Shown here: in pieces, positions 50,135 through 59,871 of the stretch
Numbering within the stretch: position 1 is the first letter of the stretch
Layout of the letters: each line of letters opens with the position of its first letter
Source: Picocystis sp. L7
Lineage: Eukaryota; Chlorophyta; Picocystophyceae; Picocystales; Picocystaceae
Length of the DNA: 64,000 nucleotides
Assembly: GCA_020975725.1 (NCBI GenBank)
Contig: QXJR01000022.1
Coordinates: 491,626 to 555,625, forward strand
Direction: 5' to 3'
Notes under the pieces: model-generated
Seen by the model: the letters and a program-made list of their open reading frames with translations, nothing else
The model's database searches: none
Told to the model about the DNA's origin: nothing
Translations under genes and position numbers: made by a program

Positions 50135-51905
50135 ATGATTACAACGACTTCCCCCTGTTGGGAAATCGTTTTGCTTACTACTATTTGGATCGGCATCTGC
50201 GTTCTGCCCTTCCAGATCACTTCCGCTGAAATCAGTGTACCAGATGCCATGTGGAACACGCCCTCTAATAAAGACTTTGAAGGCTTGCCCACCAGGCAAG
50301 ATATTGCTGTGAAGCTGGACAACCTTCACTTAAAGGTTGGGGCTGAAGTTGGTGTACAGAAGGGAAAATTTGCTCGTCATACATTGGAAATGTGGAGTTC
50401 CTGCCAGAAGTATTTCCTCATCGACTTGTGGAAACATCAAACCAATTATGTCGATGTCGCTAATGTCGATGATATGAGGCAAGAGAAGTTGTACAGAGAA
50501 AGTTTGCGCAATACTCTGCCCTGGAAGAATAAAGTGACGGTGTTGAAAATGAGCTCCACAGAGGCTGCTGCTAAGCTTCCAAAGGAGTCCTTGGATTACG
50601 TTTATCTTGATGCGCGCCATGACTACTGTGGTGTGGTAGAAGATTTGCACTCTTTCTGGGGAAAAGTAAAACCTGGAGGTATTCTGGCTGGACACGATTT
50701 TCACAGTGCTGCTGAAGTAAGGGCTATATCCCCTAAGCAAGACTGGTCTGTTTGTGGAAACGGTACAGTTCACCCTGGAGCAGTCAAAGGGGCAGTTGTA
50801 GAGTTTGCTTATGCGCGAAACCTTACAGTACATGTGACAGGTGAAAAACAATGGCCATCATGGATCATCCTCAAACAGATGAGGAGCGCGGACAAAGTTG
50901 AATCACTTATGGTCAGCCCTTGGTCAAGTAGTCCAAGCATCATACACCTCTCAATTTTATGCAAGTCTTCAATCCGCAAAACGGATACATTTAGGAGAGT
51001 ACGAATGTTTCTCAATTCATTAATGCTTCACAGAGGAGAAATAAGTGCTTCTGAAATTATACTTCACATATTTAGCGATGATGACTGCAAGAAAGAGTTG
51101 ATTACTTGGTTCCCATTGTTTTTTACAGGTAACAGTGTGGTTTGGTACTCTCTGGCAGAAATTGAGGCGGCGGAGAGCAACTTTGATGCCTCTTTCCAGA
51201 GGAATGCAAGGAAGTCATCATGCAGGCGCCACACTACTAGATAAGCTATTTCTACCTATGGCTGTGCATTCAAGGTTCCCACTCCTGAAAATGCTCTTAT
51301 TCCTCGACATTGACCAAATCATACTGTCCCCGATTAAAGAGCTGTATGACTATGCATATTCCTTAAGAACGGCAAAGTCGAATTTACAAATGGCTGCAAC
51401 ATGTGCAAACGACAGCATGAGGATTCAACAGTACGGGTGCAAGATAAAAGTAGGTACAAGTTCTCTGTGCCACAATACTACCTATTGCATAACAGGGACC
51501 ATAGCGCATTATTTAGATAATTATGAAGCCGAGACAAAGTTCACTACTGAAATCCAAAAAATTGTGAAGGATATCGTTTCGGCACTTGGCAGTATAAGAA
51601 CTGGTGATCAAGAAGTATTTAACGTCTTATTCAACAAGTATGGATCGGGAGAGTTTGGTGTCCTTCCTGCCTCTTGGGGGTGCCTTGTCAAGGACATGGA
51701 GTACAATACCTCCTGGTCAATCCAGTGGAGGATAGATGGTTGTAATTCGCTTCACTTCGCTGGAGGTCTGGACTTCAAAAAACAAGGAAAGTTACACAAT
51801 CTTGTGAGTCTAGTGGAAGAATACAGCAATCTCCCCCCTTCAATTACTTTTGGAAGAGTTGTTCAAAATAGCTTCGAGGTGAAAGCCCAGAAGGATCTGA
51901 GCTGA
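50135..51905 (+). CDS. secretory methyltransferase-glycosyltransferase fusion, frameshifted
   Basis: The frame from the ATG at 50135 starts with a hydrophobic signal/anchor (CWEIVLLTTIWIGICVLPF). A class I SAM-dependent methyltransferase domain follows (residues ~65-250: LKVGAEVGVQKGKFARHTLEM, DYVYLDARHDYCGVVEDLHSFWGKVKPGGILAGHDF). The same frame continues into the first part of a GT8/LARGE-like glycosyltransferase (IILHIFSDDDCKKELITWFP) and stops at 51244. The rest of the transferase lies in another frame to 51905: TLLDKLFLPMAVHSRFPLLKMLLFLDIDQIIL with the metal-binding LDID motif, then a cysteine-bearing C-terminus. The switch lies at about 51200-51225. Both halves are otherwise intact, so this is either a recent pseudogene or a sequencing error. 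Methylation and transfer of sugars on surface glycans in the Golgi is the likely role. Codons are A/T-rich like the neighbouring gene. Confidence 0.75.
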
Positions 51906-52146
51906 CAGTAAAGGAATTTGGATTTGCCAAATTATTTTCTCCCTATGTAGATAGTGCTATTTTCGTACCGTTATTACATGTTCAATGAGAAGTACTTTAC
52001 AAGAGGGATTTGACAATGACTAAGTAGTCCTTTTCTTACAGCTCTGCTGCAACTCTTTGAGAAGGATTTTGCCAATGCTACAAGAAACCCCGCTTTCGTC
52101 CCACAAAACAATCTCCATGGAGGAGGCCTCATCCCCGTCCAACAAT

Positions 52147-52290
52147 TTAATGTGTAAATCCCCAGCTCATTGTCCTATATGTAGTACAATCATGGACAAT
52201 GAATTTAGACGCGCATTTGCCACCATAACCGTACGCATTTCTTTTGCGCGTCTTTGGACATGCAGAGAACTCTATGAAGGTTGAAAGTCT
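52147..52290 (+). repeat. solo end of the piggyBac family
   Basis: This ~140-bp block matches, in inverse orientation and at roughly 75-80% by eye, the right end of the decayed piggyBac element (40190-40330). Shared parts include TGTGTAAATCCCC, TCATTGTCCTATAT, ACGCGCATTTGCCACCAT versus its relative, and AGAGAACTCT. It follows TTAA, the usual piggyBac target. It may be a deletion derivative (MITE) or a leftover end. Confidence 0.65.
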
Positions 52291-52843
52291 TGTTGCGCGA
52301 GGCATGCTTGGACCTCCTGTGAAGCCATGCCCTTCTGGTTAAATACCAAGGGCCTAACGCGACCCTGGTCTATAGGATTGAGACCCTGTATGTGTCAACT
52401 TTGTGTGATATGGGGCAACCATACTGTTCATTCGTTTGGAGAATATTCTCTGGCTCGGTGGGGGGATTTGCCAGCCGATCCAGCCAGCCTGTGCGTGGCG
52501 CAACGACAGCAACCTGTGTCACGCACCTGCCGGCCTGGTCCTTCTAGAACAGGGAGAACGCGGGGTACTAAAGGGGGCTGACATCGTGTAATACATTTAG
52601 AGTGACATTGACGTGAGCTTGTTGCAGGTGTCGTGCTCCCACTTCAACGAGAGCCTTCCAATTGGAGGCAGCGAACACGAGAACGACCAACGAGGGTTTC
52701 CGAAGTCGTGGACAAAGGGGTAGAACGATCAGTGTGTTGACTGACGTTTTTCATTGTACGTGTTTGAGTCGTCTACTCTCAAATGATGTGGGTTTTTCGA
52801 GCTATTTGGTCGGCAGGTTAAGAGCCTTGAGTGCGAAAAGAAC
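52291..52843. other. spacer
   Basis: No gene, repeat or RNA was recognised in this 553-bp interval between the piggyBac-family end and the Gag-like fragment. Confidence 0.4.
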
Positions 52844-53018
52844 ATGGAACCACAGGGAGAAAACCCAGGAATGATGCTCGAAGCATCCATAAACACTACA
52901 AGTGGATTTTCTTCTGGTAACACTATGGTGTGGAGATTGGATTTAGGATCAGTACCTGAGTTGTCAGGATCTAGTTGGTCTTTGTGGAAGACTAGGATGG
53001 AGGCTGCATTGGAACTAG
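52844..53018 (+). pseudogene. Copia-like Gag N-terminal fragment cut by LTR insertion
   Basis: The frame ends in VPELSGSSWSLWKTRMEAALEL, which resembles the N-terminal motif of Ty1/copia Gag proteins (UBN2-like: a short beta turn, then a Trp-centred helix). The match runs directly to the first base of the gypsy 5' LTR at 53019, suggesting the retrotransposon inserted into an older element. The remainder was not found after 60562. Confidence 0.4.
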
Positions 53019-53745
53019 TGTTACGCAAGGTCACCCTACCCCCATCGAGGGTAGCTCCCATTCAAAGGATAGACAGTAACAATTGCAGTGAATAGTGGGG
53101 AGAGTCCTACCCTTAGTAAGGACTTACCCGGCTCTGAGCCCAATCCTCTCGACGAGACGGGAAGTCCCCCCAATCAAGACTGGAACCGAAGGGACCAGCT
53201 TCAGGAACCCGGGTTCATCCCCCTTAGTGATTGGGAAACAGACCCGGGCTCAGTCGGGGCGAATCTCCCCCCAAGTGGATCGAACGGTGGAATACCCTGG
53301 TGACCGGATAGGGTCGGCAACGACACAGCCCGACGACCGTCCGATGGGGACGCGGGGGCCCACGTGGGCCCCCAACTATCTGTTGAGCGGATAAGGAGGA
53401 CAGTTTCCACCACTCGTTCTCCACGAGAGATCGAAAGAAGAAGGGGAGCCACCCACTTGCTAGAATAGAACTTTGCTTGAGCCAGCAACCGGCTGTCCTT
53501 TTTCCCTCGTGAGCTTGGTGCGCCATTCTCTTCGGTCGCCAACTGCTCCGGATGACCAGCAAGAAGCTCTCCTACGACCCCAACCGAGAGGAACTCCTCA
53601 CTCGAAAAAGAAAGCGAGAGAAGACCGGAAACTAGGGACCTCCCAAGGCGCTCTACGACCCCTTTTCCTCCAACAACCGGACAAGGACAAGGTGCACAGG
53701 GAGAAAACGTGTGTGAAAAGTGTCCCTCACGGACGTTTGGTAACA
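53019..53745 (+). repeat. 5' LTR, 727 bp
   Basis: It begins TGTTACGCAAGG and ends GGTAACA, with imperfect terminal inversion TGTTAC/GTAACA. It is nearly identical to 59836-60562 over its full length. A 20-bp perfect palindrome containing CACGTG lies near its centre. The primer-binding site just after 53745 does not match a tRNA 3' end I recognise. Confidence 0.95.
53354..53373. promoter_or_regulatory. 20-bp perfect palindrome with G-box (CACGTG) in LTR
   Basis: The sequence GGGGGCCCACGTGGGCCCCC is its own reverse complement. It is conserved at 60170-60189 in the 3' LTR. A related CACGTG-rich palindrome occurs near 44195 in the decayed LTR. CACGTG is the core site of bHLH and bZIP factors, so it may drive transcription of the element. 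Confidence 0.55.
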
Positions 53746-53791
53746 CTGTCGAAGCCTAAGCTCCAGGTGTACTCTTTGAACGACCCGTAAC

Positions 53792-55048
53792 ATGGAGGAA
53801 GGTGACCCTGCCACCCGTATGGGTACACTTCGGAGGGAGCTTGAACAAGAAAAGGACCGAAGAAACGCTCTTGAAGTCCAGGTGGCTGAGCTCCAGCAAC
53901 TCCTTGATGAACTTCAAGCAGCTAAGGCCAATGAAGCTGAGGATGATGGCGAAGAACCTCTTGGCGAGGAGGCACCCCAAGAAGACACAAGCATGGAAGA
54001 AGAGGGTGTTGTCATCCCATCAGAGAGAGAAGGCTTGGCACACCTCATTAGTGTATACGGCACAGCCTTGCAAGACTCAAAAAATGTATCCAAGGTGTCG
54101 TTGGAGAAGCCCGACAAGTTTACGGGCCTAGAGCTAGAGGACAGCCCCTACGCCCTCATGTATTGGTACCGAGACGTCCTTTGCTGGTGCCAAGCCTACG
54201 CCTTTAATAGGCCAATGGAACAACTGGTTCTTGCTATTAATCAAGCCTTGGCAGGTACCGCAAAAGCAATGGTGTAGAATCTGATAATGCGAGACCCAAG
54301 CGCGCTCTCGTCAGTGGAAGACCTGTATCGGTACTCGCGTCGAACCTTTCAAAACCAAGACCCCGGGCCGGAAGCGTGGCGGGAATTCCATACCACCCGA
54401 ATGAAGCGAACAGAAAATGTCTTGCAATTTCTCAACAGATTGGTGCAGTTGAGTTTTGTCGTTAACCCGAGCAGCTCACCTGTGTGTCGAATGCTTACAG
54501 AAAATGACATATCCACTCGTCTTCAGCATGGTCTTCCAGGACATTTGCAAAGCGCTCTGTACAAACACCTGGACCATCTGATTGAAGTGGACAAAGCTCC
54601 TGACATGGAGCCTGGAAGTCTTGCGGCAATCATTTTCAAACTGGAGCGTGAGATAAACGAACATGCGAAGAAGGACACTCGGCAACCAGTGAACAATTGG
54701 AAACCGCGTTCTACAGGTGGGCCCTTCAACCAAACATCGCGCTACCCAGCCTCGCAGTCGCCAGCAGCAATGGCAGCTGCTCTACCTACAGCAAGGCCGA
54801 GCAATAGTGCCAAGGAGAGCTCTCCAGCGACACGGCAACGCTAACGATTTGATGACCTGGATGAAAACCAAAAGACTTCCATCATCAGTGTGCAAACTCA
54901 GTTAGCGAACAAGCCCCTGGGTGCCAAGTTGACACAGGAAGAGCGAGACCTCTGCCTGTCATATGCCTTATGCTTGCGCTGCCGCCGATATGGCCACGAC
55001 CAAGCGGCCTGCAAGATGGCATCTGTGATGGGTGCCCCAAAAAACTAG
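53792..55048 (+). pseudogene. Gag of the gypsy element, two premature stops
   Basis: The frame starts at the ATG at 53792 with a coiled-coil segment (LRRELEQEKDRRNALEVQVAELQQLLDELQ) and an acidic stretch. A capsid-like region follows (KFTGLELEDSPYALMYWYRDVLCWCQAYAF; AWREFHTTRMKRTENVLQFLNRLVQLS). A CCHC zinc knuckle ([16 protein letters not shown]2-C-X4-H-X4-C) lies at 54971-55012. In-frame stops lie at 54275-54277 (TAG) and 54842-54844 (TAA); the natural stop is TAG at 55046. Each premature stop is one C-to-T change from a Gln codon. This copy should therefore not make full-length Gag unless stops are read through. Confidence 0.85.
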
Positions 55049-58000
55049 TGGCGCTCCGTCCGGTAACTATAGTTACCGAGACGGAGCCGGGAGCGAAATC
55101 TGCAGCCGCCCCGGCTACCAAGAAAAGGGATCCCGTCTGCCTCCATTCACTCACTAGCAACAGGCCTAGACATGAGTTCCTTGCTGCTGAGACTTATTTT
55201 GGGAAGAAGCCCAACAAAATCAGAACCCAAGCATACCTGGACACCCTAGCAAGTTATTGTTTCATCAGTGAACGACTCTTCGATACACTGCGGCAATCTG
55301 ACCCACAGGGTCTGTCCTGGGGATACACTACGCAGACTTACGAATACAGCGTGGCTGTGGGCGAGCAAGTCCACACTGCCCCAGTTATTCAGGCTTCATT
55401 TTCGATCGATGGGTTCCGAGCCCGCATCGAGTTTGGAGTGGCACCTCTGGAAACATTCGATTGTATTCTGGTTGCGACCTTCTGTCACAAGCATTTGAAA
55501 GCACTTGATTGGCAGAATCATCGAATGATTCTCTGCAACAAAAATGGGACCAGTTTCTCAGTATATGGAGACCATCAGTTCCTCGCATCAAGGAAGCGGG
55601 ACCTGATCGTTCCACGCAGTGAGGCTCGGAAAGCGGTGAAGCACCCTGACTGTCTACTCTTAATGATACAGCCAATGGACAGGACCCCTGAACTGGTCAG
55701 TGAAGAATCGGATTTCAGCGCTATGCGCAGCACAGTCAGCGACGAATGGCCACTAAGTGAAAGCGATAAGGAAAGGCTGGATACTTTAGTGAACAAGCGA
55801 TACAAGCATTTAGTTGAACCTCGCACAGAGCTACCGCCTGAACGGGCACCGGGCGAGCTATTCAAAATCCAGTTGGTCGATGGCGCTACGCCACAGTACA
55901 GAAATTACTATCGCCTCTCCCCGCAACAACAGGCTGCCCTGAAAGAGCTAGTGGCTGAATATGTTGACGCTGGGAAGATGGACCTCTGTGCTGGGTCAAG
56001 CTGGGGAGCCCCGGTCATCCTGGTTCCTAAGAAGGACGGTGGCTGGCGTGTCGTGTTCGACTATCGTTTGTTGAACAGTGTCACCGTCAAGGACAGGTAC
56101 CCCCTCCCCAGAATAGATGACTATTTACAGAATCTCCGGGGTGGAAAATTCTTCTCCTCCCTGGATGCGCTGGACGGTTTCCATCAGGTGCGAATGGATC
56201 CTGCAGATATTGACAAAACAGCAGTTGTTACCCCGTTCGGGTCTTATGTATGGAAGGTTATGCCCATGGGGGCAGCCAACGCCCCAGCCATGTTTCAACG
56301 CATGATGAATAGGGTATTTGGGCATTTACTTTATCTGAAAGTATATATGGACGATATCTTGATACACTCCGAAACAGCAGAGCAGCACTTCAGCCACCTC
56401 GAGGAGTTCTTGGCCACCTGTGAGCACGCTGATATTCGGTTAAAAAGGTCAAAGTGCCACTTCTTTATGAGTAAACTGGAGTGGGTAGGATTCAGTATTA
56501 GGGACGGTCAGCTTGCTTGCACTCATCACTTACTGTCCAAGATACAGCAATTCCCCCGCCCCCGAACACAATGCGAGAATATGGCCTTCCTTGGACTCTG
56601 CCAGTTTTACATGAGGTTCGTGCCTCACTATGCGGAGCTAGCAGCACCCCTCACTGAATTGAACCAGATTGCATTGAAGCATAATTTCGACGCTTGCTGG
56701 AAGGCGCCGCAGGAACAATCCTATAAGGACCTGGTAAAAGCTTTAACCTCAGCGCCAGTACTTATGCTGTTTGATGAAGATCGGCCAATTAGGATCGAAA
56801 CGGATGCATCTGATATTAGAATGGGTGCAGCCTTTATGCAGCAAGACAAGCAGGGCATATGGCAACCGGTAGAATACTGGTCCAAGAAGTTCAACACGGC
56901 ACAGCAGAACTACCATCCTGCTGAGAAAGAGACGTGTGCGATACTTTATGCACTGCAACATTGGAGGCACGTAGTATTTGGGCAACAGTTTACTGTCGTC
57001 ACCGACAACAAAGCTAGCCAGTTCATTGGGACAAAAGCGACCGAACAGCTCTCACCTCGTGAGATGCGATGGGTCGAAAAGCTGGCCTACTTCGCACCGT
57101 TTATGATCGAGTACAAGCCAGGCAAGGAGAATGTAGGCCCAGATTACCTTTCTCGACATTCAGCAAAAGTCAGCGATGGCGAGACGTACTGCATCATAGA
57201 CCTTTGCGCTGGCATGGGCACAACCTTGCGGGCGCTGGAGCTGGTGATACCGAAAGCTGCCCACATCACGATAGATTACATAGCAGCGGAGAAAGATAAG
57301 GACTGCCGTAGCGTAATTTCACGTATGTTCCACCAAGTCCGCCTTGCCCGTCCAGGATTGTTCACCCGTAAGGACATCTTCCGTTACGGCAACGATGTTA
57401 CCACCCTAGTACATCGACGGAAGCTCCCCCACGCGCATCTGATTATTGTTGGGGTACCCTGCCAACCATTTTCAAAGGCAAACACGGATTTTACCAGGCC
57501 CCCGTTAGGCCTGTATGATACCCGAGAGCTCTTTAAAGCAGTGGCTAAGCTTCGCGAGCGTTTGCGGTCACCTGATTTTATACTGGAATGCACTCCGTTC
57601 GCCCCTCATCTGGCGTCCCACCTGGAGACAGTTGCAGAATGGTTTGGGGAGCCCCAACGCGAGGACCTGTCAGCGTATTGTGCAAAGTCTCGACTACGAC
57701 TGTGTTGGACATCATTACCAGCTTCTACACCGCAAGCCAACCTACTCGAACGACTTCCGATGACCTGGCAAGACTGCCTGGATGCTGGCTCACGAGTGCC
57801 GCTAGACGCATTCGATCAACCCCGCCTGAAATGCCCCACCTTGATGGCTAGCGCACGATCCCACAGTGATCGCTCGCGTTCCACATGGGTGCATGATCTG
57901 GAGGGAGCATTGCGCCCGCTTACGATAACTGAGCGGGAGCGACTCGTCGGTATGCAGGCTGCGGACACTGCTGCACTTCACGTCAGCGAATTCAGTCGGC

Positions 58001-59871
58001 AGCGCATGTGTGGCAATGCATTCCCAGTGGGATGGATTGCGCACATGATGCACCGATGGATGAACCACACACGGACGCTTCGACCGCTAGCTAGCCGCGG
58101 TCCTGCGGGGATTGTGTGTGGATCAATCGCGTCTTTAACAGATCAACATCCCGATCGAGCATCCCTGACAAGACAGACCAATGAGCCGCCGCCTGTACTC
58201 GACCGTATACGCGTTGCCGCTGAAGCTGATCCACAGTACCAAAGGCTGTTGAGGTCACCCCCAGAGAAATCAACAATACGCGATGGCCTCCTTTTTGAGG
58301 TCTCAACTAATGCTCAACCAGTCCTCGACGTTCCATCGGACAATTCCTCGAGACAGGAGATGTTGCATATGATACACGACCAGCGACACTTTGGATCTGC
58401 GCGAACGTTCGCAGATGCCAAGCGTCGCTTCACATGGAAAGGCATCCGATCGCACATCGATCACTTTGTTTCACGTTGTCCTGTGTGTCAGCTTCAGAAA
58501 CCTGGGAACCGGTCACGACTTGCGCCGTTATGTCCAGAATTCAGATTCTACCCTTATCCATTCCACACGGTGGTGCTGGACGTGGTAGAAAACTTGCCCC
58601 TCACATCGCTAGGGCATAATGCAGTGCTAACTATTGTGGACAAATTTACGAAGTTCGCAATCTATATACCAATTCATTCAACTTGGAGTGCTCATCGACA
58701 AGCACAATGCATAATGGATGGCCTGGTGTACAAATACCATACACCTGTGCATATACATACTGACAATGGCCCAGCTTATCGGGCCCTCTTCCAAGCTTTC
58801 TGCAGAGCCTTAGGAGTCAGGCATGTCACAGGGACACCGTACCACTCTCAGTCACAGGGTGGGGCAGAAAGGCAGCATCGCACACTTCTGCAGACGCTGC
58901 GTACAACGTGCGCTGAAAAACATCAGTGGGACCAGTACTTGCAAGCTGCTGCGCATGCGTATAACGATACGGTGCACACTGTCACTCAGCACTCTCCTTT
59001 CGAGTTACTTTTTGGCTGCCCAGCCAGACTACCATGGCATTTGCAACTGCCCACATGTGAAGGACTGGAGCAGAATCAAACCATTACCACCTTCGATAAG
59101 CGGGTCACAGCCTTGTTAGCCAAGCACCGTACGGTGTATCAGGCCGTGCAGGACAATCTGGTCACGGCCGCCGACCAGATCGCTAAAGCTATAGCACATC
59201 GACCCAAGAAAGCCTTCGCTGTCGGAGACAAAGTAAAGGTCCAGTACGGCCTCAAAGGACCCACAGACAAACATAAATTGGATCCATATTTTGTGGGGCC
59301 CTACATAATCAAACAGGTGCTGAAAAACGGCTCATACCAACTGGACTTACCACCGGGCTCTGCCTTTTCAGATCGCATACATGGTAACAGATTGGAACCT
59401 TGGGTGGACTCAGACTTGACACTATTCCCAATGGATGAACACAGGCAGCCCGCTATAACACCCCTGCAAGATATAGCAGCCATGCAGCTTGAAGCTGCAT
59501 CATACCGCATCAGAAGATACTTGCTCCGCGATTACTCCGCATTCCCTACATTGCCTGTTAAGTACTGGATTGAGAGCAATTTGACTGACGCTTCGCAACG
59601 ATACTTCTGGGTGGATGAGTCCTCTCCCCTACTTGAGGAATTCTTACCGCTGGAAGAAAACAACGGGTGCATCCCTGAGAAGGGCATCACACCAGCAAAC
59701 TATGAAGCCGTCAGGACACACAAGAAGACAACCTATCTGCAGTCGCCAGCTCCCATCATGATCAACACCTGGCCCTTCAACAAGTTACCATACGAGACAA
59801 GACGACGACCCCAACTGCCAGCGCCCTCAGACCTATGTTACGCAAGGTCACCCTACCCCCATCGAGGGTAG
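54970..59871 (+). CDS. Pol polyprotein: PR-RT-RNaseH-C5 methyltransferase-integrase
   Basis: One uninterrupted frame of 1,633 codons. A retropepsin-like segment, [12 protein letters not shown] (residues 89-99), has Leu where Gly is expected. Reverse transcriptase spans about 280-580, with VFDYRLLN, the catalytic YMDD at 459-462 and LPRIDDYL. RNase H spans about 605-730 (TDAS 611-614, AEKETCA, TDNKAS 678-683). The C5-methyltransferase spans about 740-1032. Integrase spans about 1130-1350, with the zinc site H1136, H1140, C1170 and C1173 and the catalytic D1204, D1265 and E1300. GPY/F is at about 1440-1447 (YFVGPYII). The C-terminal segment [11 protein letters not shown]...[14 protein letters not shown] is possibly a diverged chromodomain. 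Translation is probably by -1 frameshifting from Gag at 55039-55045; the ATG at 54970 is an alternative. The last 12 codons run into the 3' LTR. Confidence 0.95.
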   Translation: MLALPPIWPRPSGLQDGICDGCPKKLVALRPVTIVTETEPGAKSAAAPATKKRDPVCLHSLTSNRPRHEFLAAETYFGKKPNKIRTQAYLDTLASYCFISERLFDTLRQSDPQGLSWGYTTQTYEYSVAVGEQVHTAPVIQASFSIDGFRARIEFGVAPLETFDCILVATFCHKHLKALDWQNHRMILCNKNGTSFSVYGDHQFLASRKRDLIVPRSEARKAVKHPDCLLLMIQPMDRTPELVSEESDFSAMRSTVSDEWPLSESDKERLDTLVNKRYKHLVEPRTELPPERAPGELFKIQLVDGATPQYRNYYRLSPQQQAALKELVAEYVDAGKMDLCAGSSWGAPVILVPKKDGGWRVVFDYRLLNSVTVKDRYPLPRIDDYLQNLRGGKFFSSLDALDGFHQVRMDPADIDKTAVVTPFGSYVWKVMPMGAANAPAMFQRMMNRVFGHLLYLKVYMDDILIHSETAEQHFSHLEEFLATCEHADIRLKRSKCHFFMSKLEWVGFSIRDGQLACTHHLLSKIQQFPRPRTQCENMAFLGLCQFYMRFVPHYAELAAPLTELNQIALKHNFDACWKAPQEQSYKDLVKALTSAPVLMLFDEDRPIRIETDASDIRMGAAFMQQDKQGIWQPVEYWSKKFNTAQQNYHPAEKETCAILYALQHWRHVVFGQQFTVVTDNKASQFIGTKATEQLSPREMRWVEKLAYFAPFMIEYKPGKENVGPDYLSRHSAKVSDGETYCIIDLCAGMGTTLRALELVIPKAAHITIDYIAAEKDKDCRSVISRMFHQVRLARPGLFTRKDIFRYGNDVTTLVHRRKLPHAHLIIVGVPCQPFSKANTDFTRPPLGLYDTRELFKAVAKLRERLRSPDFILECTPFAPHLASHLETVAEWFGEPQREDLSAYCAKSRLRLCWTSLPASTPQANLLERLPMTWQDCLDAGSRVPLDAFDQPRLKCPTLMASARSHSDRSRSTWVHDLEGALRPLTITERERLVGMQAADTAALHVSEFSRQRMCGNAFPVGWIAHMMHRWMNHTRTLRPLASRGPAGIVCGSIASLTDQHPDRASLTRQTNEPPPVLDRIRVAAEADPQYQRLLRSPPEKSTIRDGLLFEVSTNAQPVLDVPSDNSSRQEMLHMIHDQRHFGSARTFADAKRRFTWKGIRSHIDHFVSRCPVCQLQKPGNRSRLAPLCPEFRFYPYPFHTVVLDVVENLPLTSLGHNAVLTIVDKFTKFAIYIPIHSTWSAHRQAQCIMDGLVYKYHTPVHIHTDNGPAYRALFQAFCRALGVRHVTGTPYHSQSQGGAERQHRTLLQTLRTTCAEKHQWDQYLQAAAHAYNDTVHTVTQHSPFELLFGCPARLPWHLQLPTCEGLEQNQTITTFDKRVTALLAKHRTVYQAVQDNLVTAADQIAKAIAHRPKKAFAVGDKVKVQYGLKGPTDKHKLDPYFVGPYIIKQVLKNGSYQLDLPPGSAFSDRIHGNRLEPWVDSDLTLFPMDEHRQPAITPLQDIAAMQLEAASYRIRRYLLRDYSAFPTLPVKYWIESNLTDASQRYFWVDESSPLLEEFLPLEENNGCIPEKGITPANYEAVRTHKKTTYLQSPAPIMINTWPFNKLPYETRRRPQLPAPSDLCYARSPYPHRG
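55039..55045 (+). promoter_or_regulatory. -1 ribosomal frameshift slippery site A AAA AAC
   Basis: In the Gag frame the codons read CCA AAA AAC TAG, so the classical X XXY YYZ heptamer A AAA AAC abuts the Gag stop at 55046. Pol lies in the -1 frame and is open through this point, continuing with CTA GTG GCG. The arrangement matches retroviral and retrotransposon -1 frameshift sites. A downstream stimulatory structure is possible in the GC-rich 55050-55100 but was not folded. Confidence 0.75.
57187..58065 (+). other. C5-cytosine DNA methyltransferase domain inside Pol
   Basis: Residues 740-1032 of Pol carry the canonical order of motifs. Motif I is DLCAGMG (744-750, SAM binding), and motif II is an acidic residue in YIAAEKD. 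Motif IV is [11 protein letters not shown], with the catalytic cysteine C831. Motif VI is ECT (873-875) where ENV is usual, and motif VIII is SRLRL (907-911). Motif IX is [11 protein letters not shown] (982-992) and motif X is CGNAFPVGW (1014-1022). All are intact. A target-recognition region would lie between VIII and IX (residues 912-980). The domain sits after RNase H and before the integrase zinc finger, an unusual place for any extra module. The Glu of motif VI is kept; the Asn-to-Cys change is shared with the decayed copy and so is a family trait. Confidence 0.93.

Noticed and set aside
54275-54844. alternative genetic code or programmed stop read-through in Gag
   Set aside because: All host genes in the window use TAG, TAA and TGA as normal stops. 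Two mutations are the simpler explanation, though read-through is not excluded.
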